From an uncultured Alistipes sp. (GTDB taxonomy: Bacteria; Bacteroidota; Bacteroidia; Bacteroidales; Rikenellaceae), in contig CALUIK010000008.1 in assembly GCA_944320685.1 (NCBI GenBank), forward strand, positions 47,528 through 111,527: 64,000 nucleotides of DNA, written 5' to 3'. A program made the position numbers and the translations under genes. The notes under the pieces were generated by a model. That model was given only the letters and a program-made list of their open reading frames with translations, did not search any database and had not been told where the DNA came from. This document shows, one piece after another, positions 8,459-16,773 of this stretch. The stretch's first letter is position 1; every line of letters begins with the position of its first letter.

Positions 8459-10096
8459 ATGAAACATTTTCTCGATCTTTTACAACAGACCATACGCGAA
8501 AACTGGAACGAACCGGCCCTTGCCGACTACCGCGGCGCAAATCTTACATTCGGCGATCTTGCGCGCGGGATATGCCGCCTGCACATTCTCTTCGAAGAGA
8601 TGGGGGTGGCCCCTGGCGAGAAGATCGCCCTGTGCGGGCGCAATAGCACCCGCTGGTCTGTGGCGTATTTCGCTATCCTTGCATACAAGGCAGTGGCCGT
8701 GCCCATACTCTGTGACTTTACGCCGTCTAACATTGCGTCGCTGACGCTCCATTCTGACGCCCGCCTGCTCATCGTCGACCGCCATATTTGGGATGCTATG
8801 GATGCCGTCTCCCGTGGTTCGGTTGCGGAAGCCTTGGCCCTCGACAGGCCCGAGGTGCTGCGCTCGGCGGGAGGGCTGCTGCCTGTGGCGCTGTCGCGTG
8901 TCGACCGTCTCTATGCCGAGCAGTACCGGCAGGGCATATGCCCGGGCGACGTGCATTACGATGCCTCGACGCTGGACGAGCTGTGTATCGTGAGCTATAC
9001 GTCGGGTACGTCGGGCTCGCCCAAGGGGACGATGCTTTCGGCGCGCAGCATCAGTTCGAACGTGGCGTTCGCGCAGAGGCAGATACCTACACGCCGCGGT
9101 TGGCGCGTACTGTCGATACTGCCGCTGGCGCATCTTTACGGGTTGATGTTCGAACTCATGTATCCGCTTTTGAGCGGCTGCCGCGTGACCTTCCTCGGGG
9201 CCATGCCAACGCCTTCGGTGCTGATGGAGGCCCTGCGTGAGGTGCGTCCCTACATGCAGCTTGTGGTGCCGCTGATCCTCGAAAAGATATTCCGCAACAA
9301 GGTGTTCCCTGCGCTCAGGCGCGAGCCGGCCCGTACGATGGTGCGCATACCCGTCGTAAGGGAGATCGTTTTCCGCTATGTGCGGATCGGCATAATAAAT
9401 TCGTTTGGCGGCAACATAAGGCACTTCATCGCGGGCGGCGCGGGTCTCGATCCCGAGGTGGAGAGTTTCATGCGCCGTATAAGGCTGCCGTATACGGTGG
9501 GTTACGGCATGACGGAGTGCGGCCCGCTGATATGCTATTCCGATTGGCGCTCTTTTGCCGAGGGTTCATGCGGCCGTGTCGTCGTCCGCATGGAACTGCG
9601 CATAGATTCGGCCGATCCCGTGCATACGGCCGGCGAGATACAGGTGCGCGGCGACAACGTGATGCTGGGATATTACAAGAATGCGGAGGCTGCCGACGCG
9701 GCATTTACCGATGACGGCTGGCTGCGTACGGGCGACATGGGTGTGTTGGACGCGTCGGGCAACCTCTACATTCGCGGACGCTGTAAAAGCATGATCCTCG
9801 GTCCGAGCGGTCAGAACATATATCCCGAGGAGATCGAGGAGCGGTTGAACGCCATGCCTATGGTGGCCGAGTCGCTTGTCGTGGGGCGTCGCAACGGTAT
9901 AGTGGCTATGGTCGTGGCCGACGTGGATGCTTCGCGCCGCACGGGCGATGCCGAGGTGGAGCGGGTGATGGCCGAGAATCTGCGGACGCTGAACGCCTCG
10001 CTGCCGGCATATAGCAGGGTCGCGGCGATAGAGTTGCGGGCGGAGGAGTTCGAGAAGACCCCCAAGCAGAGCATCAAGCGTTATCTGTATGAATGA
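8459..10096 (+). CDS. AMP-dependent acyl-CoA synthetase/ligase
   Basis: A 545-residue adenylate-forming enzyme. It carries the P-loop-like 'SYTSGTSGSPKGTML' motif (from about residue 179), the 'YGMTECGP' motif near residue 344, the 'GWLRTGDMG' hinge region and the terminal 'KTPKQSIKR' with the catalytic Lys. The sequence style, including the 'VPLILEKIF' segment, is that of long-chain fatty acid-CoA ligases, which activate fatty acids in two steps through acyl-AMP. The chain length used cannot be told. The gene stands alone and converges with cysQ. Confidence 0.9.
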   Translation: MKHFLDLLQQTIRENWNEPALADYRGANLTFGDLARGICRLHILFEEMGVAPGEKIALCGRNSTRWSVAYFAILAYKAVAVPILCDFTPSNIASLTLHSDARLLIVDRHIWDAMDAVSRGSVAEALALDRPEVLRSAGGLLPVALSRVDRLYAEQYRQGICPGDVHYDASTLDELCIVSYTSGTSGSPKGTMLSARSISSNVAFAQRQIPTRRGWRVLSILPLAHLYGLMFELMYPLLSGCRVTFLGAMPTPSVLMEALREVRPYMQLVVPLILEKIFRNKVFPALRREPARTMVRIPVVREIVFRYVRIGIINSFGGNIRHFIAGGAGLDPEVESFMRRIRLPYTVGYGMTECGPLICYSDWRSFAEGSCGRVVVRMELRIDSADPVHTAGEIQVRGDNVMLGYYKNAEAADAAFTDDGWLRTGDMGVLDASGNLYIRGRCKSMILGPSGQNIYPEEIEERLNAMPMVAESLVVGRRNGIVAMVVADVDASRRTGDAEVERVMAENLRTLNASLPAYSRVAAIELRAEEFEKTPKQSIKRYLYE

Positions 10097-10144
10097 CGCT
10101 TGCGTTCCGCTGTACTTGCGAAGGAGTGGATGCACCCTGCCATA

Positions 10145-11002
10145 TTACAATCTGCATCCGGCGCTCATGGCCTCGAACCACGGGTTGCGCAGGTCGGCCT
10201 TGTTGTATTGCAGCGGCTGTCCGTCGGGGAATGAGACGGTCTTGCCGCCGGCCTCTGCGAGGATAAGTTCCCCGGCTGCAGTATCCCACTCATACGTATT
10301 CGTCGTACGCACGTAATAGTCGACGGCGCCTTCGGCCAGCAGGCAGAACTTGTAGGAACTGCCCTGTTCGACGATTTCGAGGTCGGGATGTCTCTTGCGG
10401 ATACGGTCTATCTGTTCGAAGGTCTCTGGGGTCTGGTGTGAGCGTGACACTGCCACGCGCAGGCGGTCGTGGCGGCGGCTCTCGAGCGGCAGCCGCTCCA
10501 TCGTCGCGTTGATGCGGGCGAAGTCGTACGATGGGTCGTCCTGCGGTTCGACGTTGTTAATCACGTAGGCGCCGTGCCCCTTGAAGGCGAGGTACATCTT
10601 GCGGTGGTAGGGGACGTAGAGCACCGACGTGACGCATCTGTTGTTCGCCATGAGGGCAATGTTGACCGTGAATTCGTTGTTGCCTTTGATGAACTCGACC
10701 GTACCGTCGAGCGGATCCACCAGAAAGAACAGGTCCCAGTTGCGGCGTTCGTCGTAGTGCATTTCGCGGCCCTCCTCGCTGAGGACCGGAATGCGTGTCG
10801 ATCCGAGATATTCCTTGATGGTGGTATGCGCGACGCGGTCGGCGACTGTTATTGGCGTCTTGTCGCTTTTGATGCTGATGTCGTAGTCGTCTATGTTTTT
10901 GTATATCTTCATTATGGCCGCTCCGGCCTTGACTGCCGCATTGAAACATTGCGGCATGAGATGATCCATTATTTGTTCGGTTATCTGGTTTTTGGTCATC
11001 AT
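10145..11002 (-). CDS. cysQ: 3'(2'),5'-bisphosphate nucleotidase CysQ
   Basis: CysQ hydrolyses 3'-phosphoadenosine 5'-phosphate, the by-product of sulfate assimilation and of carrier-protein loading. The inositol-monophosphatase fold is shown by 'SEEG' (residues 75-78), the metal-binding 'DPLDGT' (96-101) and the C-terminal 'WDTAAGELILAEAGG'. The 285-residue length is slightly longer than in E. coli. Two adjacent ATG codons (11002 and 10999) could serve. No sulfur genes are nearby. Confidence 0.93.
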   Translation of the reverse strand: MMTKNQITEQIMDHLMPQCFNAAVKAGAAIMKIYKNIDDYDISIKSDKTPITVADRVAHTTIKEYLGSTRIPVLSEEGREMHYDERRNWDLFFLVDPLDGTVEFIKGNNEFTVNIALMANNRCVTSVLYVPYHRKMYLAFKGHGAYVINNVEPQDDPSYDFARINATMERLPLESRRHDRLRVAVSRSHQTPETFEQIDRIRKRHPDLEIVEQGSSYKFCLLAEGAVDYYVRTTNTYEWDTAAGELILAEAGGKTVSFPDGQPLQYNKADLRNPWFEAMSAGCRL

Positions 11003-11044
11003 TTGTTAGTAGGTGTTAGATTGTTCTGTAAAAGTAGTCATATT

Positions 11045-12001
11045 TTATGAAATAGTGAATTTTCTCTTGCCGAAAATGGCGAAAATACGTCCTATATAAC
11101 ATAAAACTGACTTTTCGAAACAGTTGTACCTGCCGAGCGCCGTACGTGCGTATGCGGCATTGGCCGCGAGCAGTACGGCGGTGGCAGCCGTGGCGGCGGC
11201 GAGGTGTGCGCCGGCGGTGACCGTCTCTATTGCAAGTAACGTGATTATAATGGGGAAAATTGTTATACGAGTAACAAATTTTATACGGCGGCCGCTGGTT
11301 GTGCGGTATACGATGGGTACCATCGTGCGGCGTATTCTGTGCGGGGGGATGCCGCGCAGGACGTGGCGGGTGAAGCCGCCTTGCGCTATGAGCGTGTCGC
11401 GGCGGAATATGTAGCATTCATCGTCGGAGACGGAGTACATTAGGTCTATGTCGTCCGGTACGGCCGAGGCGATGGTTATGACGGCCTTTTCGATGGCATT
11501 GGGCATAAGGTATGTATCGGCGCCTACGGGCAGGATGTAGTCGTAGGAGGCGACGCTGGCGCCGGCGTCGAGGTCGTCGTATGGCGACGTACCTGCGCGG
11601 TCGACGAGTGTCAGGCGCCGCAGGCTGCGCGAACGCGAGCGGAAGAGGGTGCGTATACGGGCCGAGGGGAACTCGTCGGAGGGGACGGCATCGACGCGTA
11701 TCAGGTCGTACCTGTCCACGAGTACGCGGGCCGTCTCGCTCGATACCCGCGCGTCGAGTACAACGATCGTTTCATAACGGTCGTATTCGACGTCGAGCAG
11801 GCTCTCTATCTGCTGCATGTTCTCCACGCCGCTGCACACGACCGAACAACCGACGTATCCGGCCGACTCGCAGCTGTCGGTGGCGCCTATGGCGACCATC
11901 TCCATCCATTCCGCAGTGCGGGATACGGCGATGGCGCGTACGGCGGCGGCTGCGGCGACCGCCGCCAGCAGGATCATTACGGCAGTGACGGCGATCTGCA
12001 T
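11045..12001 (-). CDS. glycosyltransferase-2-like membrane protein, degenerate
   Basis: A 318-residue protein with one N-terminal membrane helix, a cytosolic domain and two C-terminal helices (about residues 240-280). The domain follows GT-A order: a beta-strand ending 'VVLDARVSSETARVLV' and a later 'PVGADTYLMPNAIEKAV' that resembles the 'DADT' segment of processive GT2 enzymes. The Asp pair of a normal DxD is incomplete, and the ED and QxxRW motifs needed by synthases are not seen. It overlaps the upstream HEAT-like gene by 25 bp. I infer a non-catalytic or altered GT2 relative. Confidence 0.5.
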   Translation of the reverse strand: MQIAVTAVMILLAAVAAAAAVRAIAVSRTAEWMEMVAIGATDSCESAGYVGCSVVCSGVENMQQIESLLDVEYDRYETIVVLDARVSSETARVLVDRYDLIRVDAVPSDEFPSARIRTLFRSRSRSLRRLTLVDRAGTSPYDDLDAGASVASYDYILPVGADTYLMPNAIEKAVITIASAVPDDIDLMYSVSDDECYIFRRDTLIAQGGFTRHVLRGIPPHRIRRTMVPIVYRTTSGRRIKFVTRITIFPIIITLLAIETVTAGAHLAAATAATAVLLAANAAYARTALGRYNCFEKSVLCYIGRIFAIFGKRKFTIS

Positions 12002-12915
12002 ACGATGCTTTTTTTATATGAATCGATCAATTGGCGGGCGCATTCGCATTCAGTTGCGTCGAAGAGCGCTTCGACTGTGTGTATAGAATAGCCTTGTGCT
12101 GCGAAGAAGCGGCTCAGCGCCTTGCGCCGCTGCGCATCGAAGGCGGCGATACGGCCGCGCAGCCGTTCCGTGGGGATGGCGTGGCCGAGGGCCGCGAGCG
12201 TGTGCAGCGCCTCGACGGCCACGGCAGGGTCCTCGTCCAGTTCGGCCATTCGGACTATCTGCTTGCGGGCCGTGTCTATGCCGAAGCTGCGTACGATGGC
12301 CAGCCCCAATCGGCGGATGTTGGGGTTGTCGTCCGACAACATGGGGTCGAAGGCTATGGGCAGCAGCCCTCGTCGGATCATGGCGGTGATCTGCGTTATG
12401 TCGAACGGTGAGAGCGTGTAAGGGTATTCGCCGATAGTGCGTATGGCGGTTGCGGGGTTGGCGGCGAGCATGGCCGTCAGGGCATATATGCGGACGAATG
12501 GGTTGCGGTTGCGGAGGTATCTGCCGAGGCGGCGAGCCTGTGCGGCAGTCGGAGGCACGGAGCCGAGGAGTATGAGATATCGTGCCCGCCGGTATCCCGT
12601 GGCGAGGGCGGCGCCCCGCATCAGAAACCTGTCTATGCTGTTCAGGCGGGCGATTATGCGCAGCAACCGCATATCGGTTCCGCAGGTGTGGCATGCGACC
12701 GTGTGCAGCGCTTCGGCCAGCGCCATGCGCCGCCGGCGTGTGTGGGCCGTGATGCGTTCTGCGGCGAAGGTGTCGTCATCGCGAAGTGCGGATATTATGC
12801 GGGCCACATAGTGACGGCGCAATGTGTCACGACGGCGTTCGAGCCCCGGCCGCCGCCATGTTGCGCGAAGGAGCAGCACAGCAGCCGCGAGTGCGAGCAG
12901 GATGTATATGGACAT
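11977..12915 (-). CDS. HEAT-repeat-like membrane-anchored protein
   Basis: A 312-residue protein with one N-terminal membrane segment, a basic stretch (RRRDTLRRHYVAR), and then helical repeats rich in Ala, Leu and Arg ('RNPFVRIYALTAML', 'DDNPNIRRLGLAIVRSFG', 'EDPAVAVEALHTLAALG') that look like HEAT/armadillo units. Such units are binding scaffolds. The start at 12915 follows the receiver-like gene by 8 bp; a longer frame to 13362 only overlaps that gene and was rejected. The 3' end overlaps the glycosyltransferase-like gene, so the three are almost certainly one operon. Confidence 0.7.
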   Translation of the reverse strand: MSIYILLALAAAVLLLRATWRRPGLERRRDTLRRHYVARIISALRDDDTFAAERITAHTRRRRMALAEALHTVACHTCGTDMRLLRIIARLNSIDRFLMRGAALATGYRRARYLILLGSVPPTAAQARRLGRYLRNRNPFVRIYALTAMLAANPATAIRTIGEYPYTLSPFDITQITAMIRRGLLPIAFDPMLSDDNPNIRRLGLAIVRSFGIDTARKQIVRMAELDEDPAVAVEALHTLAALGHAIPTERLRGRIAAFDAQRRKALSRFFAAQGYSIHTVEALFDATECECARQLIDSYKKSIVCRSPSLP

Positions 12916-12923
12916 GGCGGTAT

Positions 12924-13304
12924 TCACTCCCCGCCGCGGTTGTCCCTGTCGCTTTTGACCTTGCCGCACAGGCGGCCCATGCTGACGGGGAAGGTTAGGT
13001 ACTGGTCGACACCCGCCTCGAGCAGACTCAGGACGATGTGTTCCGACTGGTGCCACGACAATACGTATACTGCGGGGCGGCGGGATCCGCGGAGGCGTAT
13101 ACGGCCGATGAATTTGGAGCCGTCGATGAAAGGTGCGACGGTGAGCAGGATTACTATATCGGGCGAGATGCGCAGACAGGCCGAAACGGTCTGTTCCGTC
13201 GTTGCGCAGTTCACCACCTCGGACACGGCGCCGCCGATCATGTCGGAGATCATGCGGCCCAGAGTGTCGCGCGTGGAATATATCACGACCTTTGTCTTGT
13301 CCAT
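12924..13304 (-). CDS. stand-alone pseudo-receiver (REC-like) protein
   Basis: A 126-residue protein with the length and alternating strands of a response-regulator receiver domain: 'SPDIVILLTVAPFIDG' aligns with the usual 'PD-IILLD-MP-MDG' and 'GVDQYLTFP' with 'GADGYLxKP'. The phosphoacceptor Asp is Leu and the conserved Lys is Phe, so phosphorylation by a histidine kinase looks impossible. It has no output domain. It is the first gene of a three-gene leftward cassette with the HEAT-like and glycosyltransferase-like genes. The start at 13304 was chosen over 13433, which would run through the rplU promoter. Confidence 0.65.
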   Translation of the reverse strand: MDKTKVVIYSTRDTLGRMISDMIGGAVSEVVNCATTEQTVSACLRISPDIVILLTVAPFIDGSKFIGRIRLRGSRRPAVYVLSWHQSEHIVLSLLEAGVDQYLTFPVSMGRLCGKVKSDRDNRGGE

Positions 13305-13402
13305 CGAACTGTTTTTGCCGTAGCAGACGATCGAAAAATGTGCCAAATCGTACCGCGTGCAAAAAAAAGTGGCCGAGATGGGTGCGGCATGAAAAAAATT
13401 TG

Positions 13403-13410
13403 TATATTTG
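13403..13410 (+). promoter_or_regulatory. -7 element of the rplU-rpmA promoter
   Basis: TATATTTG fits TAnnTTTG and lies 40 bp upstream of rplU. There is no good TTG at -33; an A-tract sits at 13361-13368 instead. Confidence 0.6.
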
Positions 13411-13450
13411 CAGGCCAAATCAGGCGAAAACACTTATTATTTTTTAATAA

Positions 13451-13762
13451 ATGTACGTAATAGTAGAGATCGCAGGTCAGCAGTTCAAGGCTGAAAAGGG
13501 TCGCAAGCTCTATGTTCACCGTCTTCAGGGCGAGGTAGACTCGTCCGTGAGCTTCGACAAAGTCCTGCTTGTAGACAACGACGGTCAGGTTAAGGTAGGT
13601 GCACCTGCAGTAGAAGGCGCCTCGGTAAAGTGTAAGATCGTGAAGCACCTGAAGGACGATAAGGTGCTTGTGTTCAAGAAGAAACGTAGAACCGGCTATC
13701 AGAAGTGCAACGGCCACCGCCAGTATCTGACTCAGGTTCTCGTGGAGGATATCGTCGCATAA
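13451..13762 (+). CDS. rplU: 50S ribosomal protein L21
   Basis: A 103-residue protein with the full L21 sequence: '[17 protein letters not shown]' start and the 23S rRNA-binding '[17 protein letters not shown]' near the C-terminus. It is followed by rpmA after 18 bp, the usual bacterial order. Confidence 0.98.
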   Translation: MYVIVEIAGQQFKAEKGRKLYVHRLQGEVDSSVSFDKVLLVDNDGQVKVGAPAVEGASVKCKIVKHLKDDKVLVFKKKRRTGYQKCNGHRQYLTQVLVEDIVA

Positions 13763-13780
13763 CCAAATAATTAGAGAAAC

Positions 13781-14050
13781 ATGGCACACAAAAAAGGCGT
13801 TGGTAGTTCAAAGAACGGCCGTGAGTCGGAGAGCAAACGACTCGGAGTGAAACTTTTCGGTGGTCAGTTCGCTAAGGCTGGCAACATCATTGTTCGTCAG
13901 AGAGGTACTGTGCACAATCCGGGCGAGAACGTAGGCATGGGCAAGGACCACACCTTGTTCGCTTTGGTCGACGGTACGGTTGCATTCTGCAAGAAGTCGT
14001 CGGGCAAGTCATATGTCAGCGTATTGCCCTTGAGCGAGCCTCAGGCGTAA
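13781..14050 (+). CDS. rpmA: 50S ribosomal protein L27
   Basis: An 89-residue L27. '[18 protein letters not shown]' at the N-terminus reaches toward the peptidyl-transferase centre, and '[19 protein letters not shown]' is diagnostic. It begins directly with the mature type of N-terminus, with no cleaved Firmicutes-type leader. A strong terminator follows 45 bp after the stop. Confidence 0.98.
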   Translation: MAHKKGVGSSKNGRESESKRLGVKLFGGQFAKAGNIIVRQRGTVHNPGENVGMGKDHTLFALVDGTVAFCKKSSGKSYVSVLPLSEPQA

Positions 14051-14095
14051 GCAGATTGCGGGCCGCATGGGCGGCCGTACGCAATGGAGAATCAA

Positions 14096-14127
14096 GTCGG
14101 GCCGGATATTCCGGCCCGACTTTTTTG
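14096..14127 (+). terminator. Rho-independent terminator of rplU-rpmA
   Basis: A perfect 10-bp GC stem (14096-14105 with 14111-14120), a 5-nt ATATT loop and a TTTTTT tract. Confidence 0.92.
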
Positions 14128-14153
14128 CGTATATTTGCATCGTAGTTAAATCC

Positions 14154-14831
14154 ATGCGGGAGATGAAGGATATATTGAAGTTTCTGGCGTCGCTGTCGCG
14201 TCATAACAATCGGGAGTGGTTCGAGGCGCACCGTGCCGAATATATGCATGTGAAGGCCCTGTTCGAAGGGTTTGCAGCGAGCTTTATCGAGGCGGTTGCG
14301 GCGTTCGATCCCTCGACCGAGGGCGTTACGGTGCGCGACTGCACCTACCGTATATACCGCGACGTGCGTTTCTCTCCCGACAAACGCCCCTATAAGACGC
14401 ATATGGGGGTATATGTGGCGCCCCACGGCAAAAAGTCGGGGTATGCCGGTTATTATATACACGTACAGCCCGACGAGGATACCTATTTCCTCTGTTCGGG
14501 TCTTTATAACCCGACGGCGGGCGTGGTGCGCAGCGTGCGCGAGGAGATCATGACCGACGGGGCCGCCTTCGATGCGGCGATGCGTGCCTGCGGGGGCTTC
14601 ACTCCGGACTGGGAGGGTGCTTGCAGGCGTATGCCGCGTGGCTGGCGGGCCGAGGACCCCTTTTCCGACTATTACCGCCTGCGTACGTACGAGGTGTACA
14701 AACGGGTGGATCGGGACTACGTGCTTGATCCGCAGTTTCTCGAAAATGCCGTGGCCGAGTTGTGCCGCACACGGCCTTTGAATGTCATCCTTAACCGTTG
14801 TGTCGACTATGCCCGTGAGATGGGATGGTGA
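14154..14831 (+). CDS. DUF2461 family protein
   Basis: A 225-residue protein of the DUF2461 (TIGR02453) family, recognised by 'LSRHNNREWFEAHRAEY' near the N-terminus, 'YRIYRDVRFSPDKRPYKTH' and 'GYYIHVQPD'. The function is unknown. The start at 14154 avoids translating the upstream terminator; an ATG at 14163 is equally possible. It converges with a small Cys-rich membrane protein gene. Confidence 0.85.
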   Translation: MREMKDILKFLASLSRHNNREWFEAHRAEYMHVKALFEGFAASFIEAVAAFDPSTEGVTVRDCTYRIYRDVRFSPDKRPYKTHMGVYVAPHGKKSGYAGYYIHVQPDEDTYFLCSGLYNPTAGVVRSVREEIMTDGAAFDAAMRACGGFTPDWEGACRRMPRGWRAEDPFSDYYRLRTYEVYKRVDRDYVLDPQFLENAVAELCRTRPLNVILNRCVDYAREMGW

Positions 14832-14864
14832 CGTGCCGTCAGTTCCCCCGAAGGGGCGGTGATG

Positions 14865-14900
14865 AAATGCCGCAGGGATTTCATGGTCGCTGCGGCATTT
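14865..14900. terminator. hairpin between convergent genes
   Basis: A perfect 11-bp stem (14865-14875 with 14890-14900) with a 14-nt loop lies between the stops of the DUF2461 gene and the leftward Cys-rich gene. The stem ends in AAA/TTT, so it could act in both directions. Confidence 0.55.
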
Positions 14901-14925
14901 GGTGCTTGTGTAACGGGTGTTGCGG

Positions 14926-15192
14926 CTATTTTCCCGACTTGCCGTTGGTCTGGGCGTGGTCTATGTCGCACGACGAGCAGTTGCCCGTGCAGCCTATGTC
15001 GCTGCAATCGGTCCCCGTATCCTCGCGCGACTCCTGCACGGCACATTTGATGCCGAGGCGCTGCATGTTCTTGTTGGTGGCGATTTCGGAGTCGATGAAG
15101 TGTCCCTTGAAGATTATCGTGAGCGACATCCCCACCACGAAGAATGCCACGCACAGCACCGATACGAGTATAACTATCCACAGATTCGACAT
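14926..15192 (-). CDS. small single-pass membrane protein with a Cys-rich tail
   Basis: An 88-residue protein with one membrane helix at residues 4-28 and a soluble C-terminal tail carrying a Cys cluster ('CSDIGCTGNCSSCD') preceded by another Cys. Such spacing could bind a metal or an Fe-S cluster; this is an inference. The start at 15192 (MSNLWIV) puts the helix at the N-terminus; the 19-residue longer version includes the promoter region. It is transcribed divergently from trkA from an overlapping promoter. I do not recognise a named family. Confidence 0.7.
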   Translation of the reverse strand: MSNLWIVILVSVLCVAFFVVGMSLTIIFKGHFIDSEIATNKNMQRLGIKCAVQESREDTGTDCSDIGCTGNCSSCDIDHAQTNGKSGK

Positions 15193-15231
15193 GGCCTTGT
15201 TGCATAAAGGGGCATAAAATCGCGCCCCGAG

Positions 15232-15262
15232 TTGAAAATACCGCGACAAATTTATATATTTG
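15232..15262 (+). promoter_or_regulatory. trkA promoter
   Basis: TTG (15232-15234), 20 bp, TATATTTG (15255-15262): a full Bacteroidetes consensus. The -7 element abuts that of the divergent promoter on the other strand. Confidence 0.8.
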
Positions 15263-15277
15263 TAAAGTATTTTGCAA
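15247..15277 (-). promoter_or_regulatory. promoter of the Cys-rich membrane protein gene
   Basis: On the minus strand TTG (15277-15275), 20 bp, TAAATTTG (15254-15247). It overlaps the rightward trkA promoter, so the two cannot be fully occupied at once. Confidence 0.75.
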
Positions 15278-15377
15278 AATTGGGGCCGTTTTTGCTCTGT
15301 CTCCCCCTGCCGTTGCGTGGTATGTGGGGCGTGCGGATCGTATCCGCAGATGGGCGGCAGCGGCCGGATGTCTGTGT

Positions 15378-16718
15378 ATGAAGATAGTTATTTCGGGCAT
15401 AGGTGAGATGGGCAGCCACTTGGCTAAGATGTTGAGCGGCCACGGCCACGATATTACGGTCATCGACAGCGATTCGAAGGCTCTGGACGAGGTGGGCAGT
15501 TTCGTCGATCTCATCACCGTCGAGGGCGACACGACGGCCTTTGCCGTGCTGCGGCGTGCGGGCGTGCGCCGCTGCGACCTGTTCATAGCGGTGAACCATG
15601 ACGAAAACCAGAACGTGCTGGCGGCGATCATGGCCAAACAGTTGGGAGCGAAGAAGACCATCGCCCGTATCGACAACAACGAGTATCTAGAACCAAACAA
15701 CAAGGAGATGTTCATCAACATGGGCATCGACTACCTCTTCTATCCGGAGAAGGTGGCAGCCCGCGAGGTGATCAACCTGCTGGGGCACACATCGACCATA
15801 GACTATGTCGATTTCTCGGGTGGCAAGCTCTCCCTTGTGGTATTCCGTCTGGAGCCCACGTCGCCGCTTCTGGGGCGCAAGCTGGCCGATCTGGCGGCCG
15901 ACGGCTCCATCATGGAGTTCCGTGCCGTGGCCGTCACGCGGGGAAGCCAGACGATAATCCCGCGCGGGCAGGACGAATTTTTCGAGGGCGATACCGTATA
16001 TATCATCTCGCGGCAGGATGTGGCCATGAGCGTCATGGAGCTGTCGGGGCAGAAAAGCGTCGAGGTGAAGAACCTGATGATTCTTGGAGGTTCGCGCATA
16101 GGCGTGCGCGTGGCCACGCAGCTGCAGGACGAGATGAATATCAAGCTTGTGGAATACAACGGCGAAAAGGCCTACAAGCTGGCCGAGGTGCTCGAAAAGA
16201 CGCTCATAATACATGAGGACGGCCGCAATCTTGACGCGATGATGGAGGAGGGCCTTTCGAATATGGACGCTTTCGTGGCTGTGACGGGCCGCAGCGAAAC
16301 CAACATACTGGCTGCCATGCAGGCCAAGCGCATGGGCGTGAAGAAGGTAATCGCCGAGGTTGAGAACCTCAACTATATCAGCATGGCCGAGAGTGTGGGT
16401 ATCGATACCATCATCAACAAGAAACGTGTAACGGCGTCGAACATATTCCGTTTCACGATGTCGACCGATGTGCAGGCGATACGCTGCCTTACGGGGAGCG
16501 AGGCCGAGGTGCTGGAGTTTATCGTCAAGCCCAACTCGCCGGCCACGAAGCATCAGATAAAGGATATGCGCCTGCCGCAGGATGTGATCATAGGCGGCAT
16601 TGTCCGCGGCGACAAGGTATTCATCGCCGTGGGCGACACGCAGATCAACGCCTACGACCGCGTTGTGGTCTTCTCCATGCCAGGGTCGATACCCAAGGTG
16701 GGGGAGTTTTTCAACTGA
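15378..16718 (+). CDS. trkA: Trk system potassium uptake regulator TrkA
   Basis: A 446-residue protein with two tandem RCK modules. The first Rossmann NAD-binding motif is at residues 7-12 (GIGEMG) and the second begins near residue 233 ('MILGGSRIGVRVA'); each is followed by an RCK-C domain. TrkA binds the membrane channel TrkH and gates K+ uptake in response to nucleotides. trkH is not next to it: the next gene is a deoxynucleoside kinase. The start at 15378 gives the usual MKIVI N-terminus. Confidence 0.93.
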   Translation: MKIVISGIGEMGSHLAKMLSGHGHDITVIDSDSKALDEVGSFVDLITVEGDTTAFAVLRRAGVRRCDLFIAVNHDENQNVLAAIMAKQLGAKKTIARIDNNEYLEPNNKEMFINMGIDYLFYPEKVAAREVINLLGHTSTIDYVDFSGGKLSLVVFRLEPTSPLLGRKLADLAADGSIMEFRAVAVTRGSQTIIPRGQDEFFEGDTVYIISRQDVAMSVMELSGQKSVEVKNLMILGGSRIGVRVATQLQDEMNIKLVEYNGEKAYKLAEVLEKTLIIHEDGRNLDAMMEEGLSNMDAFVAVTGRSETNILAAMQAKRMGVKKVIAEVENLNYISMAESVGIDTIINKKRVTASNIFRFTMSTDVQAIRCLTGSEAEVLEFIVKPNSPATKHQIKDMRLPQDVIIGGIVRGDKVFIAVGDTQINAYDRVVVFSMPGSIPKVGEFFN

Positions 16719-16773
16719 CGCGGCGGCGCGACTGCCATGTTGTTAATGTATGGAATAAAAAACGAATGATTAT

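Noticed and set aside
12916..13362. N-terminal extension of the HEAT-like gene to 461 residues
   Set aside because: It would overlap the receiver-like gene completely in another frame; the start at 12915 directly after that gene with a membrane helix is better.
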